Shown in pieces: positions 34,401 to 44,889 of a stretch of 64,000 nucleotides of DNA. Source of the DNA: Closterium sp. NIES-65. Taxonomy: Eukaryota; Streptophyta; Zygnematophyceae; Desmidiales; Closteriaceae. Position 1 is the first letter of the stretch; each line of letters begins with the position of its first letter. The notes under the pieces are model-generated. The model saw nothing but the letters and a program-made list of their open reading frames with translations, was not told the origin of the DNA and made no database searches. The stretch spans positions 2,013,501 through 2,077,500 of the forward strand of contig CANXME010002538.1 in assembly GCA_948144175.1 (NCBI GenBank). Reading direction: 5' to 3'. The translations under genes were made by a program, and so were the position numbers.

Positions 34401-35877
34401 TTTGCTTCCGTCAACCATCGTGGCTGTGAAGCTTGAAGGCGTGTACTTCTCATTGATGCGTTCGAGGGTTGTTTTTTCGCATACTGAATGGGATGCTCAA
34501 CCGTCCACAAGTGCTTGGAGGCGTCGTCCATTGCAGTTCACCTCGAGCAAAAGTGGCTGGCGTTGCTCGCTGTACCCGTTGATTGTCTTGTTGATTGGAT
34601 CGTGGGGCATCTCCCATAGCTCTGTGTTTTTCCCTAGGGTGGCAGATGGCCGGTCGTGCCATTCCCTACTGCCATGATTTTTTGTTGTCGTCGTTGACGT
34701 GGTTCTCGAGCTCGTAGTAGAATTCCCTCGTAGAGTAGAAGTTTCAGATGTTGCAGATGCATCTGTAGAGGAGGTTTGAGGTTGTCGCAGCTTCATGTTG
34801 ACCTCCAGCTCCCTCTTGAGCTGCTTCAGCGCCAGCGACTTTCTGTGGGGACCGGTTGGTCGACATGGGCTGGTTTTTCTAAGAGAGGACGATGTCGTCA
34901 TTGGAAGGTCGATCTTCCACGCTCCGTTGTTGGTTCCCCATGCGCAGCTGCTGTAGTTGTCATACCGGTACATTATTTTTCTTCTCGAGCCTCTCTCGAG
35001 ATTTCCCCAAGGCCGTAGACCCAGGGGAGTTTTTCCCAAGTAAAGCATCCTTGTATGATGGTCTTAAGGGGTGCTTACTGTTTAGAAGGCCTTTTTGGAG
35101 TTGTCCGCGTCCAGTAGGGTCTTGTGTCGCGGAGATTTTATATTTTTTGGCGATTTTACCTGGTAGAGTCCGTTCGTGGGTTGAAGAATTCAATCCAGGA
35201 TCCTCCAATATTCGCATTGAATCTGCTCCACTACTGCGATCCCGAAGCGCTGCACGTGCGGTTTTCATTTTGTTACAATCGATGAGTCAATGTTCTGGCT
35301 TGGAGAAGAAAGAACACGTATATTTGTTCTTCTTTGGTCTTGCCTTCGCGTTGATTTGATCGAGTTCCATTGGGTCGTTGTACGTGGGGGTAGCCAAGCG
35401 TCCTCCATGTCGTCTAGCTCGTCCATGAATTCGTCGTGTTCTGATCGTGGTTACGTCAAAACGTTCTGCAGCCGAAACAACATCGCTATAGCTACTCCAA
35501 TTTGCGGCCGCAGTGTATTGTCGTGTTTTGTTTTTCAGCCCCGCGATGAATGCTCTATTTTTTTCGCCTTCCGTGACGTCGGGGATGCGGTTGAACAACT
35601 CCTCTATTTGTTGCGTGTAGTTCGTGACGCTCCCGATTTGTCGATGACGATGCATTTTGTCGTGGGCGATTAGCGCTGCATTAATCGGCTCAAAACGTTG
35701 TAGTAATCCTTCTCGAAACTGCTGCCACATCGCTTCACCTTGGTTTAATAGACCGCTTATGCTTATCCATTCCGTTGCTGGTCCGCGCGGTAGTGTTACT
35801 GCAAAATTAATTCTGTTCCTCTCGAGTGCTGGTGCTGTCCATCCAATGGTGGCGAAATAAATTTTGATCGCCAAAAG
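31403..35877 (-). mobile_element. Ty3/gypsy element E2, 5'-truncated
   Basis: This is the minus-strand copy with the fullest order: gag (from 35877), zinc-knuckle remnant, protease, RT, RNase H, integrase and chromodomain, then polypurine tract and LTR. Similarity to G1 and G2 stops abruptly at 35877, within gag. The gag start, leader and 5' LTR are therefore missing, and unrelated sequence follows. E2 retains the empty target (CTTGT at 35121-35125) of the mini element that sits in G1. Confidence 0.83.
31403..35877 (-). pseudogene. Gypsy E2 gag-pol with chromodomain
   Basis: The Gag capsid block is 35,877-35,500 (WTAPALERNRINFAVTL, YTQQIEELFNRIPDV). The zinc-knuckle remnant CSFFSKPEHWLIDC (35,300-35,270) has lost key Cys/His residues. 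Protease near 34,500 reads LVDG-stop-ASHSVC, with the Gly codon of DSG mutated to TGA. RT (33915-33439) has [27 protein letters not shown] and [11 protein letters not shown] deletion of about 250 bp follows RT. RNase H is 33387-32812 (IKADASDQAVGALL, YSDHCSIKYL, ADALSRPG). Integrase is in pieces from about 32,700 to 31,689. The chromodomain (LEFLIRWKGYDPSED) near 31,520-31,600 ends at a stop. Confidence 0.83.
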
Positions 35878-36411
35878 GGTTTCGTACAAATCACCTAGTT
35901 CCTACTGTTGATAGTACCACGATAGCTGAAACAACTCTTCTCCGGTCACCTCGGAGGGTCCTTGGGTGCCTGACGGAAGTCAGCCCCTATCCAAGGGTCT
36001 GATTTTGTTGAAAGAGAATCTCAGTAACGTAGAACTGCAGCAGCCGAAGTCCTATGTTTTGGCGTGGTCAGAGAATCCTCGATAAACTTGAGAGTCGCGT
36101 GGGAGAATGCTTGATAGACAGAGAGAGTTGTTTTGTGCGACTAGTGAGGGTTGCACTTAGGTTTTTTTGCACTATGGCTCCCCCGACTCCCTCATTCGCG
36201 TCGCGCGAGTCCACTGCGCCCCTGGCCAGGTGCCACCCCCTCCACGTCCACCGTTACGCTGCTCACACCCACGCGCTCCGCTCCCAAGCCCTCGACTCTG
36301 CCCAGGCCCCAAGCCCGGCCCACTTGTTTCCCAGTCCGCCCAGCTTATTCTGCTCTGCCTTGTCCGCCAGCTTCCGTGGCGTCATTAAGGTGGGGGGGCC
36401 GCGGTGGGCAG
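35878..36411. other. Unassigned sequence with a possible LTR relic
   Basis: Between the truncated gypsy E2 and the first TRM61-like exon block there is no supported gene. At 35,950-36,015 a stretch (ggtccttgggtgcctgac ... cccctatccaagggtc) is the inverted relative of 31,075-31,135 inside the gypsy LTR, so 35,878-36,060 may be an LTR fragment in plus orientation. An ATG at 36174 opens a Pro/Ser-rich frame that could be a 5' exon of the downstream gene. I found no homology to support it. Confidence 0.4.
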
Positions 36412-36438
36412 GCGTGCGGCAAGTAATGAGGGTGAGCG

Positions 36439-37316
36439 TGTTAGAGACTAAGGATCGAGTCTGTGAAGATTAGGAGCCTAAATTTCTCAAAATCGTTGGC
36501 TTGAAATTCTGGACAGAAACCGCGACTTCACAAGAAACGTTGTCGACGGAGAGTGCACCGTTAGAAACTTCTCAAACTCGAGTATGTTATAGCCCTTGTT
36601 TGTGGCTATCGTTCCCAATTTGAATCGTATCGAAAGGTGGAGTAAATCTTGAGTTATGCCTCTCGGCGCACCAGAGGGTATGCTGCCACATAGAAATTAA
36701 ATTCACTCACAATAGTTTCACAAGTTCACAAGAGTTGCACACAAGAGAGTTAGAGTAGCACTAAACCAGGTAGGAGGAAAGAGGAGGACAAGAGGGAAGG
36801 TCCCAAGGAGTCCCCAACCAAAGAAAACTCCATGCCACACAATTCCCTTCCCCATAGGCAATCCAACTTTGACCTTTGTCACTATCCCAACCTCCACAAT
36901 CCACCTCAACCCAACTTGGCCACACTTGCCAACCTGGTTTGGTTTCTCCCAACCAATTGGCAGCAACTACAGTAGTAGTGACGAGTTTCCCAACCCCCAA
37001 AAGTCTGTACCCCATATTGAGTCAACCCCACAACTCTCCATGGTCACCACAACCAAATATCAAAAACATACGAACTCCAACGTTCGTAACTTTCTTGTTC
37101 GTGCTCCGATTGAAGTGATTCTTGGTTCGTCGGAAAGCTCTTGAGCAGTGGAGTCACTTCAGATATCTGCTCAAGCCAAATAACATTCACACACACTCAG
37201 AAAATCCAAACCACAGAAAACACAAATTCTTGCGCACGCTCATTTCACACATGCAACGCACGAACACATGATGGGAGGCAGACAGACGTGAATGCAAATG
37301 ATAGCATCACATAACA
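36439..37316 (-). repeat. 3' LTR of copia T (878 bp)
   Basis: It starts tgttagagactaagg and ends tcacataaca on the plus strand. It pairs with 42064-42942. An 82-codon minus ORF (36966-36718) is conserved in the other LTR, but that follows from the sequence identity and I do not call it a gene. Confidence 0.93.
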
Positions 37317-37328
37317 AACTCCCCCTCT
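37317..37328 (-). other. Polypurine tract of copia T
   Basis: On the minus strand it reads AGAGGGGGAGTT, directly upstream of the 3' LTR. Confidence 0.7.
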
Positions 37329-37379
37329 GGCTGCCAACCATCATCCCACATGCCATAGCTCAAGCATGCACCCTCAATG

Positions 37380-40300
37380 CATACTCATCCCAGCAAGCTT
37401 CATGCCCTTCCAATGCTCAGGTTCTGCCAGGCGTTTGGTGAGAATGTCAGCCGCCTGCTGCTGGGTCTTCACAATCTCCAGCCGCACCTCCTTGTCCAAT
37501 GCCACTTTGGCCTGATGTGCTTTGTCAAGCCATGAAGACAGGCATTCTTCGCAAGCTTCACCGCCGACTCATTGTCACAGAAAATCACAGTCGGCTCCCT
37601 CTGACACACTCCGATTTCCTCCAACAAACGCCTCAGCCACACCACCTCCTTTGCCCCATGATGAAGGGCCATGTACTCGGTCTCACACGAGGACAGCCCC
37701 ACCTCGTTCTGCTTCTTGCTGCGCCAGCTCACTGCACCACCTCCAAAGAGGCACACATAGCCTCCAATGCTGGTGCCATCTGCCTTCACAGAGTTGAAGC
37801 TAGCGTCGGTGTAGCAAGTCAGGCGCATCTCCCCCTTGCTCAAATCAGCTGCACCCCTCTGCAGCCTTTGCCTCAGAGCACTGTACTCCAGACCCACAGA
37901 CGCTGTAGCGCTCACATAGCGGACCAACCTCTTGGCTGCTTCCAGCTGCTCATGACTGGGGCATGAAACCACACTGGCAAGCCTAGATGTTGCAAAGGCA
38001 ATGTCAGGCCGTGTGTGGTTAGCCGCATAGTTGAGTGCCCCAACCATGGAATGAAAAAGTTTCCTGTCACTCTCACCCACCACCTCCTCATCAGCACAGG
38101 GCTCCACAGTGAACCCCGAAGGCAGTGGGGTGGCTGGCTTTCCTCCATCTTGCAGCCCATACTTCTTAGCCAGCCCCTCACAATACTTTCTCTGGTGCAA
38201 CCTCAACACTCCCTTGTCAAGGTCCCTCTCCACATGCATCCCAAGGAAGTACTTCACATCTCCCATCTTGGAGCACTTGAACTGCATTTCCAGCATCTCC
38301 TCCACACGTTCAATCATTGCAGATGACTCAGAGAAGAGCAGGATGTCGTCCACGTACACCAGAAGCATGAGGAACTGCTCCTTCTCTTGCAGCAGGAACA
38401 GGCTGTGATCACACTCGCTCTTCTTGAACCCCCCGGCCAGCAGTGTCTCCTCCAGCTTGTGGTACCATGCGCGAGGAGCCTGCTTCAGGCCATAGATGGC
38501 CTTCTTGAGCCTGCACACCCTGCCGCTCCCATCATCCAACCCCTCAGGCTGCAGCATGTACAGCTCCTCCAGAATGATTCCATTGAGGAATGCAGTGATT
38601 ATGTCCATCTGCTTGATCTTCCAGCCACGGTTTGCAGCCATTGCCAACATCGTCCTCAGTGTAGTGCCTTTCCCTACAGGAGCAAAGATATCATCAAAAT
38701 CCTTCCCCTTTGTCTGTTGGAACCCCTTAGCCACAAGCCTTGACTTGTAGCGGGTCAGCTCCCCATCGGGTCCGTACTTATGCCTGAAGATCAGCTTAGA
38801 AGAAATGGCCTTCTTCCCAGGTGGCAGCTCACACAGCTCCCACGTCTCATTCTCTAGCAGAGAGTCATACTCCTCCTTCACACTCTGCTTCCACTTCTCA
38901 GCGTCGGGCCCGCTCAATGCCTCGGCTAACGTCTTGGGCTCAGGGACGGCTGCCCAGTAGCAGTGTGCTATCTCATCCTCATCACACTGCTCAGCCACAC
39001 TCCCAGCCCGTACCACCTTTGGCTTGCCAAAGCTCGGATAGGTCAGCCGGTTAGGAGGGCGCACTTCCCTCCGGGGACGGTCAGCCGGACGCGCGGCACC
39101 TTGTGGAGCACCTTGCTGCTGCTGCTGTGGCTGCTGCTGCTGCTGCTGCGGCTACTGTTGCTGCTGCTGCTGCTGCTCCTCCACCTCAGGTTCTCCCCCA
39201 TCCTCAGTCACCCCAGAAATCTCCTCCTCTGAGACAGTGACCTGCACTTGCCTCGAAGGCCGCTGCACCTCATCAGCCTCAATGATCAGCGGTGTAGTGG
39301 GAAGCTTCTGCTGCTGCTGCTTCCACTCCTTTTAGTACAAGGACTCAAGGAACTTCACATCCCTCGACACAGTCAGCTGCTGGCTGGTCAAGTCCCAAAT
39401 CAGCCAGCCCTTGTGATCCTTTGCAAGCCCCAAGTGCACACCCCATCTCCCAGAAGCTTCCAGTTTTCCCCTCTTCTCCTTAGGCACATGAAACACCACC
39501 ATACAGCCATAAGTTCTCAGCATGTTGACTGCAGGCACGCTCCCATACCACTTGGTGTAGGGGACCCATTGCTTGTCCCCCACAGTCGCCAGCACCCGGT
39601 TCTTCACAACAACGACCTGCCGCAGTGCTGTCACCCAAAACGGATCCGGCAGCCCTCCACGCCCAAGGAGAGTGCGAGCACCTTCCTGCAGGGTCCGGTT
39701 GAACCGCTCAGCCACGCCATTCTGCTGAGGGTTGTAAGGCACTGTGAGCTGATGCTGGATCCCCTTCCGCTTCAGCTCCTTCTCAAAATCAGCGCCGATG
39801 AACTCTCCTCCGTTGTCAGTGCGGATCACCTTCACCTTGTGTCCGCTCTCCCTTTGTGCTCTCGGCATCCACTCCTTAAGAACAGCCGCTGCCACCTCCC
39901 CCTTAGTCTTGAGAGGGTACACCCACACCGCACGCGTGTGGTCGCCCACAATTGTCAAGAAGTAGCGGCTGCCCGAGAGAGAAAGGGCCCTCGTGGGGCC
40001 CACCACATCCATGTGCACTAGTGCAAGTGGTGCCTTTGCTGGTCCTGTGCTGCTGCTGAAGGGAAACTTCGTGAATTTGGTCTCAAGGCAGGTAGGGCAG
40101 CTCCCAATCTCCTTTGCTCCCCCCTTCACCTCCAGCCCCTTCAAGCACCCATCCTTTACCAACTTCTGCAGCATAGGAATGTTCACATGGCACAGCCTCT
40201 CATGCCACGTCTCCCAATCAGCCTCACCACTCCCAGATGAAGCCTTTGCCCATGCAGCTGTCGCATCCACACCAGCAAGCACCTCACCATGTGGCTGTTG

Positions 40301-41842
40301 TGGCTGCTGCACCTTCTTGACTGCATCCAGGGCCCCATCAGTTGGTGCAGTCTCCTCTCCTTCCGCAGTTGCTTTAGCCGCTGCCGCTGCCTTTGCCGTT
40401 GATGGTGGTTTCCCCTTCCAAGGGATGATGGGCAGCTGCCACAAGTCCTTGATGCAGCTGCTCTTCTCCTCCAAATTCCACAGCAGCAACTTCCCAAGCT
40501 TTCCACGGCAGCAGGTTGGGCCGAACGTAACTTTGGCCTTGCTTTTCTACAGCCGGCGCACAGAGAGGAGGTTAGCGGATAAACCTTCAACCAACAGCAC
40601 ATTTCCCAGCCCCACAAGCCCCCCATTAGCTCCCATAACCTTGGCATTCCCAACACCAATCACAGGGAGCAAGGCACCTGAAGCGGCAGCCACAAACTTT
40701 ATCTTCCCAGGGGGCTTCACCTCATCAAGCAAATCTGCCCGTGGAGTCATGTGACTCGTGCAACCTAAATCGATCACCTAGTGAGTGAGGGGGTGCATCA
40801 CAACCTTCCCAACTGAACCCACATCACCCCCACTCCCTTGCACGTCCTCAACCATGAGGAACATCCCAGGGTCGGCTTTACCTTGTGCACCGTCACCTTG
40901 TGCACCTGAACCTTGCACAGCACCACCTCGTGCACGTTCACCACTTGGCGGCTTCATGCCTGGAGGCGCCCATCCTTCAGGCCGGCTGAAACACTTAAAC
41001 CATGGGTGTCCAGCCTTCTTGCAGTACCAGCACACACCCTCCATTCGGGTACTCCCCCTGCCACCAGAGCTCCTATGCCCCTCATTGTAGTCACCTCGGC
41101 CTCTCCCTCTGCCAAAGCCTCTCCCACGGCCTCGGCCTCTCCCTCCCCCTCTCCCTCTGCTGCCTCCTGCAGCTCCATACCCCTCAGCAGTTTTGTTGGC
41201 AGCACCACCTCCAGTGTGGCGCCTGCGGAAGTCCTCCTGCAGGATCTGCTGCCGTAGCCACTCAGGCGTCCATTTGTCCTGCTGAACGTTGAGGGTGGGG
41301 ATGAGGTTGTCCCACGAGTTGTCGAGCACCGAGATGATCTTGGTGCATTGTTGGATCTGCGACACTTCGCTGCCCGCCGCTGCCATCCTCGCATAGGTGT
41401 CCTTGATCTTGTCAAGGACCGGCTTCACATCATCTCCCGGCCGCATGGAGAGGGCAGCCAACTCCTTCTCCAATACGATCACCATCGGCAGCGTGTTGGG
41501 TTGAATCACGTCGCGTAGCAGCTTCCACGCCTTCGGTCCCGAGTCATCGAGCTCCACCAAATCCTTGATATGCTGGAACATGTCGTTGTTGACCGACTGT
41601 AGAATCAAGTCGTACAGCACCGCGCTCCGCTCAATCCACCGATCGCGGGCATCTCCTTCCTCCGGCATCTTCTCTTCTCCCATAGCCAATTTTAGCAGCT
41701 TGTAGCGCTTGAAGGCGCTCCTCATCCGCCCACTCCATTCCTCATAGTTGGAGCCATCCAATGCCTCAATCTTGGATGGTGGCGGCTCACTCTTCTTCTC
41801 AGCTGCTTCTCCACTCCCTTGACTCATCTCCTCTTCTCCCAA
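37380..41842 (-). pseudogene. Copia T gag-pol, one frame with several stop codons
   Basis: From the ATG at 41842 one frame covers Gag to RNase H. Gag (41842-40778) has a UBN2-like body and a canonical knuckle CWYCKKAGHPWFKC near 41,035. A TAG at 40778-40780 replaces the Trp expected before VIDLGCTSHM, the protease site (DLG for the usual DSG). Further stops are at 40547-40549, 39332-39334 and inside a CAG/CTG triplet tract near 39,149. Integrase: WHERLCHV, CPTC, HMDVVGP, RTDNGGEF and NGVAERFNRT. RT (39064 onward): YVDDILLF near 38,360. RNase H: CYTDASF, SSCETEYMAL, CDNESAVKL and HGLTKHI. After TKHI a one-base shift near 37,500 moves the tail (LEIVKTQQQAADILTKRL) to another frame, ending near 37,380. 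RT-RNase H is otherwise intact. Confidence 0.9.
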
Positions 41843-42049
41843 TCAGAGGTTTCAGCTCCCCCTTTTGCTGGTCAATATGTAGATCCACACAATCTTCACA
41901 ACTGTCGGCGCCAACGAAATTTCGGCAGAGTTTCCCCTTAGCGGAAGTCACATTCAACCTCCAGAACTCCACTTAGGCACGCCCACAGGCCATGGTGGGT
42001 CTAAGAGGGTCTTCACACTTCAGTAGACTCTCCACAAAGTCCTTAATCA

Positions 42050-42061
42050 GCTCTGATACCA
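42050..42061 (-). other. Primer-binding site of copia T
   Basis: The minus strand reads TGGTATCAGAGC, the exact plant-type initiator-Met tRNA complement, two bases inside the 5' LTR. Confidence 0.9.
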
Positions 42062-42063
42062 CT

Positions 42064-42942
42064 TGTTAGAGACTAAGGATCGAGTCTGTGAAGATTAGGA
42101 GCCTAAATTTCTCAAAATCGTTGGCTTGAAATTCTGGACAGGAACCGCGACTTCACAAGAAACGTTGTCGACGAAAGGTGCACTGTTAGAATCGTCTCAA
42201 ACTCGAGTATGTTATAGCCCTTGTTTGTGGCTATCATTTCCAATTTGAATCGTATCGAACAGTGGAGTAAATCTCGAGTTATGCTTCTCGGCGCACCAGG
42301 GGGTATGCTGCCACATAGAAATTAAATTCACTCACAATAGTTTCACAAGTTCACAGGAGTTGCACACAAGAGAGTTAGAGTAGCACTAAACCAGGTAGGA
42401 GGAAAAAGGAGGACGAGAGGGAAGGTCTCAAGGAGTCCCCAACCAAAGAAAACTCCATGCCACACAATTCCCTTCCCCATAGGCAACCCAACTTTGACCT
42501 TTGTCACTATCCCAACCTCCACAATCCACCTCAACCCAACTTGGCCACACTTGCCAACCTGGTTTGGTTTCTCCCAACCAATTGGCAGCAACTACAGTAG
42601 TAGTGACGAATTTCCCAACCCCCAAAAGTCTGTACCCCATATTGAGTCAACCCCACAACTCTCCATGGTCACCACAACCAAATTATCAAAAGCATACGAA
42701 CTCCAACGTTCGTAACTTTCTTGTTCATGCTCCGATTGAAGTGATTCTTGGTTCGTCGGAAAGCTCTTGAGTAGTGGAGTCACTTCATATATCTGCTCAA
42801 GCCAAATAACATTCACACACACTCAGAAAATCCAAACCACAGAAAACACAAATTCTTGCGCACGCTCATTTCACACATGCAACGCACGAACACATGATGG
42901 GAGGCAGACAGACGTGAATGCAAATGATAGCATCACATAACA
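42064..42942 (-). repeat. 5' LTR of copia T (879 bp)
   Basis: It pairs with 36439-37316, with about 97% identity by eye. It is followed by the GAGCG duplication and TRM61 exon sequence. Confidence 0.93.
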
Positions 42943-43019
42943 GAGCGCGTGGTGGTGTACGAGGCAAGGGACGCCATGCGCATCGCCACTGTCACCCCCG
43001 CCCGCTCCCTGCAGAACCG

Positions 43020-43351
43020 GTCAGACCCTCGCAGGCGTGCGGGAGGGTGGCGCGCGGGAAGTTGTTGCAAGGGGGTGGTCCAAGAGGGGTTGGTGCAAGG
43101 TGTGGTTGCGCGAGGGAGGGTGGTGCAGAAGGGATGAGAGGCCGTGGCGGTGTGGCAAGGACAGTTGGGGGGCCTGGTGTGACGTACTTAATAGCGATGC
43201 GTGATGGACGGGGGGCGGAATGGGATGAGGGACACAGCTCTGCTTCCCACCCCACACTCTGCGTTTACCGCATACTCTTTCTCCATGCACTGCTTCCCCA
43301 CCTTGCGATGCTGTGAGCCCTCTCATCTCCATGAACCTCCCCCTCCCACCC

Positions 43352-43387
<36 letters not shown>

Positions 43388-43393
43388 CGCCAG
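43020..43393 (+). other. Intron 1 of the TRM61-like gene, with a 32-C run
   Basis: The donor gtcaga is at 43020 and the acceptor cgccag ends at 43393. A run of 32 C (43353-43384) lies just before the acceptor, giving an extreme polypyrimidine tract. No other feature is seen. Confidence 0.75.
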
Positions 43394-43511
43394 CTTTGAA
43401 GTGTTTCGGCACAGCGAGTGGGTGGGGCAGTCGCTGGGGTTGCGCGTGCGGGCGGCCAAGGGAGGCGGCTTCCTGCACCTGCTCGCCCCCTCGCCTACCT
43501 TGTGGACCAAG
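43394..43511 (+). CDS. TRM61: TRM61-like exon 2
   Basis: The first base completes a split Arg codon; then 39 codons are open. They encode the N-terminal domain segment beginning FEVFRHSEWVG and ending APSPTLWTK. The GT donor at 43512 follows an exact codon. The match to TRM61 N-terminal sequence (FGVF.HSDWIGKPFGSKV type) is recalled from the family, not computed. Confidence 0.8.
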
Positions 43512-43798
43512 GTGACGTGCGACGTGCGGCGCGGTGCGGTGAGGTGAGGTGGGGTGGCGAGTAGGAGGCGTGGAGCATGTGCAAGAACGTCCACTTGAGT
43601 GGGATGCTAGGATTCCAGTGGTGCGCCCACCACAGCACTCACTGCATCGCACCTCACTACATCGCACCTCACTGCATCGCACCTCACTACATCGCACCTC
43701 ACTGCATCGCACCTCACCCGCCGCTCACTTGCCTCCATCCACCACCTCTTACCGTCGACTCCCTCATTCCCCACCTTCCCCTCCCCCCCCCCCACCAG

Positions 43799-44010
43799 GT
43801 GCTGCCCCACCGCACGCAGATCCTCTACCTGCCTGACATCGCGCTTATCATCGCGCTCATCATCACGCGCCTTGCCGTGACGCCCGGCGTCACCGTGCTG
43901 GAGAGCGGCACCGGCACCGGCAGCCTCTTGCACTCCCTCACCCACGCCGTGGCGCCCACTGGCCGCTTGTTCTCCTTCGACTTCCACCATGGCTGCGCCA
44001 AGCAGGCAAG
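43799..44010 (+). CDS. TRM61: TRM61-like exon 3, SAM-binding motif
   Basis: This is 70 codons plus two bases in phase with exon 2. HRTQILYLPDIAL leads into the class I methyltransferase motif I (VLESGTGTGSL), then AVAPTGRLFSFDFH. The acceptor is ccaccag and the donor is gtgagc at 44011. The key Gly residues and the acidic residue after the second strand are preserved. Confidence 0.83.
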
Positions 44011-44267
44011 GTGAGCAGGCAAGGGCAGCCTGCCACAGGTGCTTGTGCTGCTAGAAGCAGGGGTGCACAGCATATGGCAGGGGAGTGAGGAAGAAGAGGG
44101 GTGCGTGCCACACGCATGGGCAGGCTGGGGACAACGATGCCCCTCATCCCATTCCATTCTCTACATGCTCCCATCTTCCTCTGCTTGCTTTAAGAGCTCC
44201 AGTCCTCTTATTTCCTGACCTCCTATATGCTCGTACCCACCGCCTAGCTCCACACTTCCCTGGGCAG

Positions 44268-44519
44268 GGCGGAGTTAGAAGCCAGCGGCATAGTGGGCGT
44301 GTCAATCGTGGTGGTGAGGGACATCCAGGGCGATGGCTTTCCCCCCCACCTGCACGCCGCCACGCACGCCATCTTCCTCGACCTGCCCTGCCCCTGGCGA
44401 GCCCTGCCCTCCGCCGCCAGCTGCCTGATAGCGGGCGGACGTGCGTGCTCTTTCTCGCCGTGCATGGAGCAGGTGCAGCGCTGCTCCCAAGCCATGCGCG
44501 CCCACGGCCTCACCGATGC
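44268..44519 (+). CDS. TRM61: TRM61-like exon 4, catalytic-domain segment
   Basis: It begins by completing the Arg codon left by exon 3. It encodes VVVRDIQGDGFP, then IFLDLPCPWRALPSA (the DLPxPW motif of the family), then CSFSPCMEQVQRCSQAM. A GT at 44520 would end it in phase 2, but the next recognisable exon (44666) then needs one base fewer. Reading on without splicing meets TGA at 44521. Confidence 0.8.
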
Positions 44520-44665
44520 GTGACTAGCCCCCCACACACCTCTCTACTGCCCCGCATTCCCCTGTCGTCCCCTTTTCCACCCATCTGCCTCGTTCGTTGC
44601 TCCACCTCTTCTTCTGCTCATCCTTGATCGCTGCTCCCTCCCTGCCATGCCCCGCTTGCCGCCAG

Positions 44666-44711
44666 ACATCCGCACTGTGGAGATGCTCAGCCGAACCTAC
44701 GACGTGCGCGA
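44666..44711 (+). CDS. TRM61: TRM61-like exon 5 fragment
   Basis: The acceptor gccgccag precedes ACATCCGC. In the third frame it reads IRTVEMLSRTYDVR, matching the region after CSFSP...EQVQ in the family. A consensus donor gtaagt follows at 44712. Confidence 0.65.
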
Positions 44712-44889
44712 GTAAGTCCTCACCGTGCCAAACCTAAAGCCAGCCTCGGAAGCACCAAGCCTTGAGCCGCCAGGGGAGGGGGGAATGAGAGAGCCAGCGA
44801 GGGCGAGGGGGGCCAGCGAAGTGACGGGCGAGCAGCAAAGCGGCGCCGTGAGGAGGGGGGTGGTGGTGAGGAGGGTGGGATGGAGCAGA

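Larger units (their letters stand above)
36439..42942 (-). mobile_element. Complete Tnt1-like Ty1/copia retrotransposon T inside the TRM61-like gene
   Basis: The LTRs are 36439-37316 and 42064-42942, with TG...CA ends. The 5-bp duplication GAGCG is perfect (36434-36438 and 42943-42947). The minus-strand primer site TGGTATCAGAGC is at 42061-42050, and the polypurine tract is 37328-37317. The length is 6.5 kb. This element is a different copia lineage from A-D, F and H: longer LTRs, a classical CCHC Gag, and no Gly-rich tract or GAEPGG hinge. Roughly 25 differences between its LTRs by eye mean the insertion is not very recent. Confidence 0.95.

Noticed and set aside
36718..36966. 82-codon ORF conserved in both LTRs of copia T
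   Set aside because: The two LTRs are near-identical, so conservation carries no weight. No start context or homology supports it.
43549..43836. His/Ser/Pro ORF from repeated catcgcacctcacta units
   Set aside because: It lies in intron 2 of the TRM61-like gene and is a short tandem repeat.
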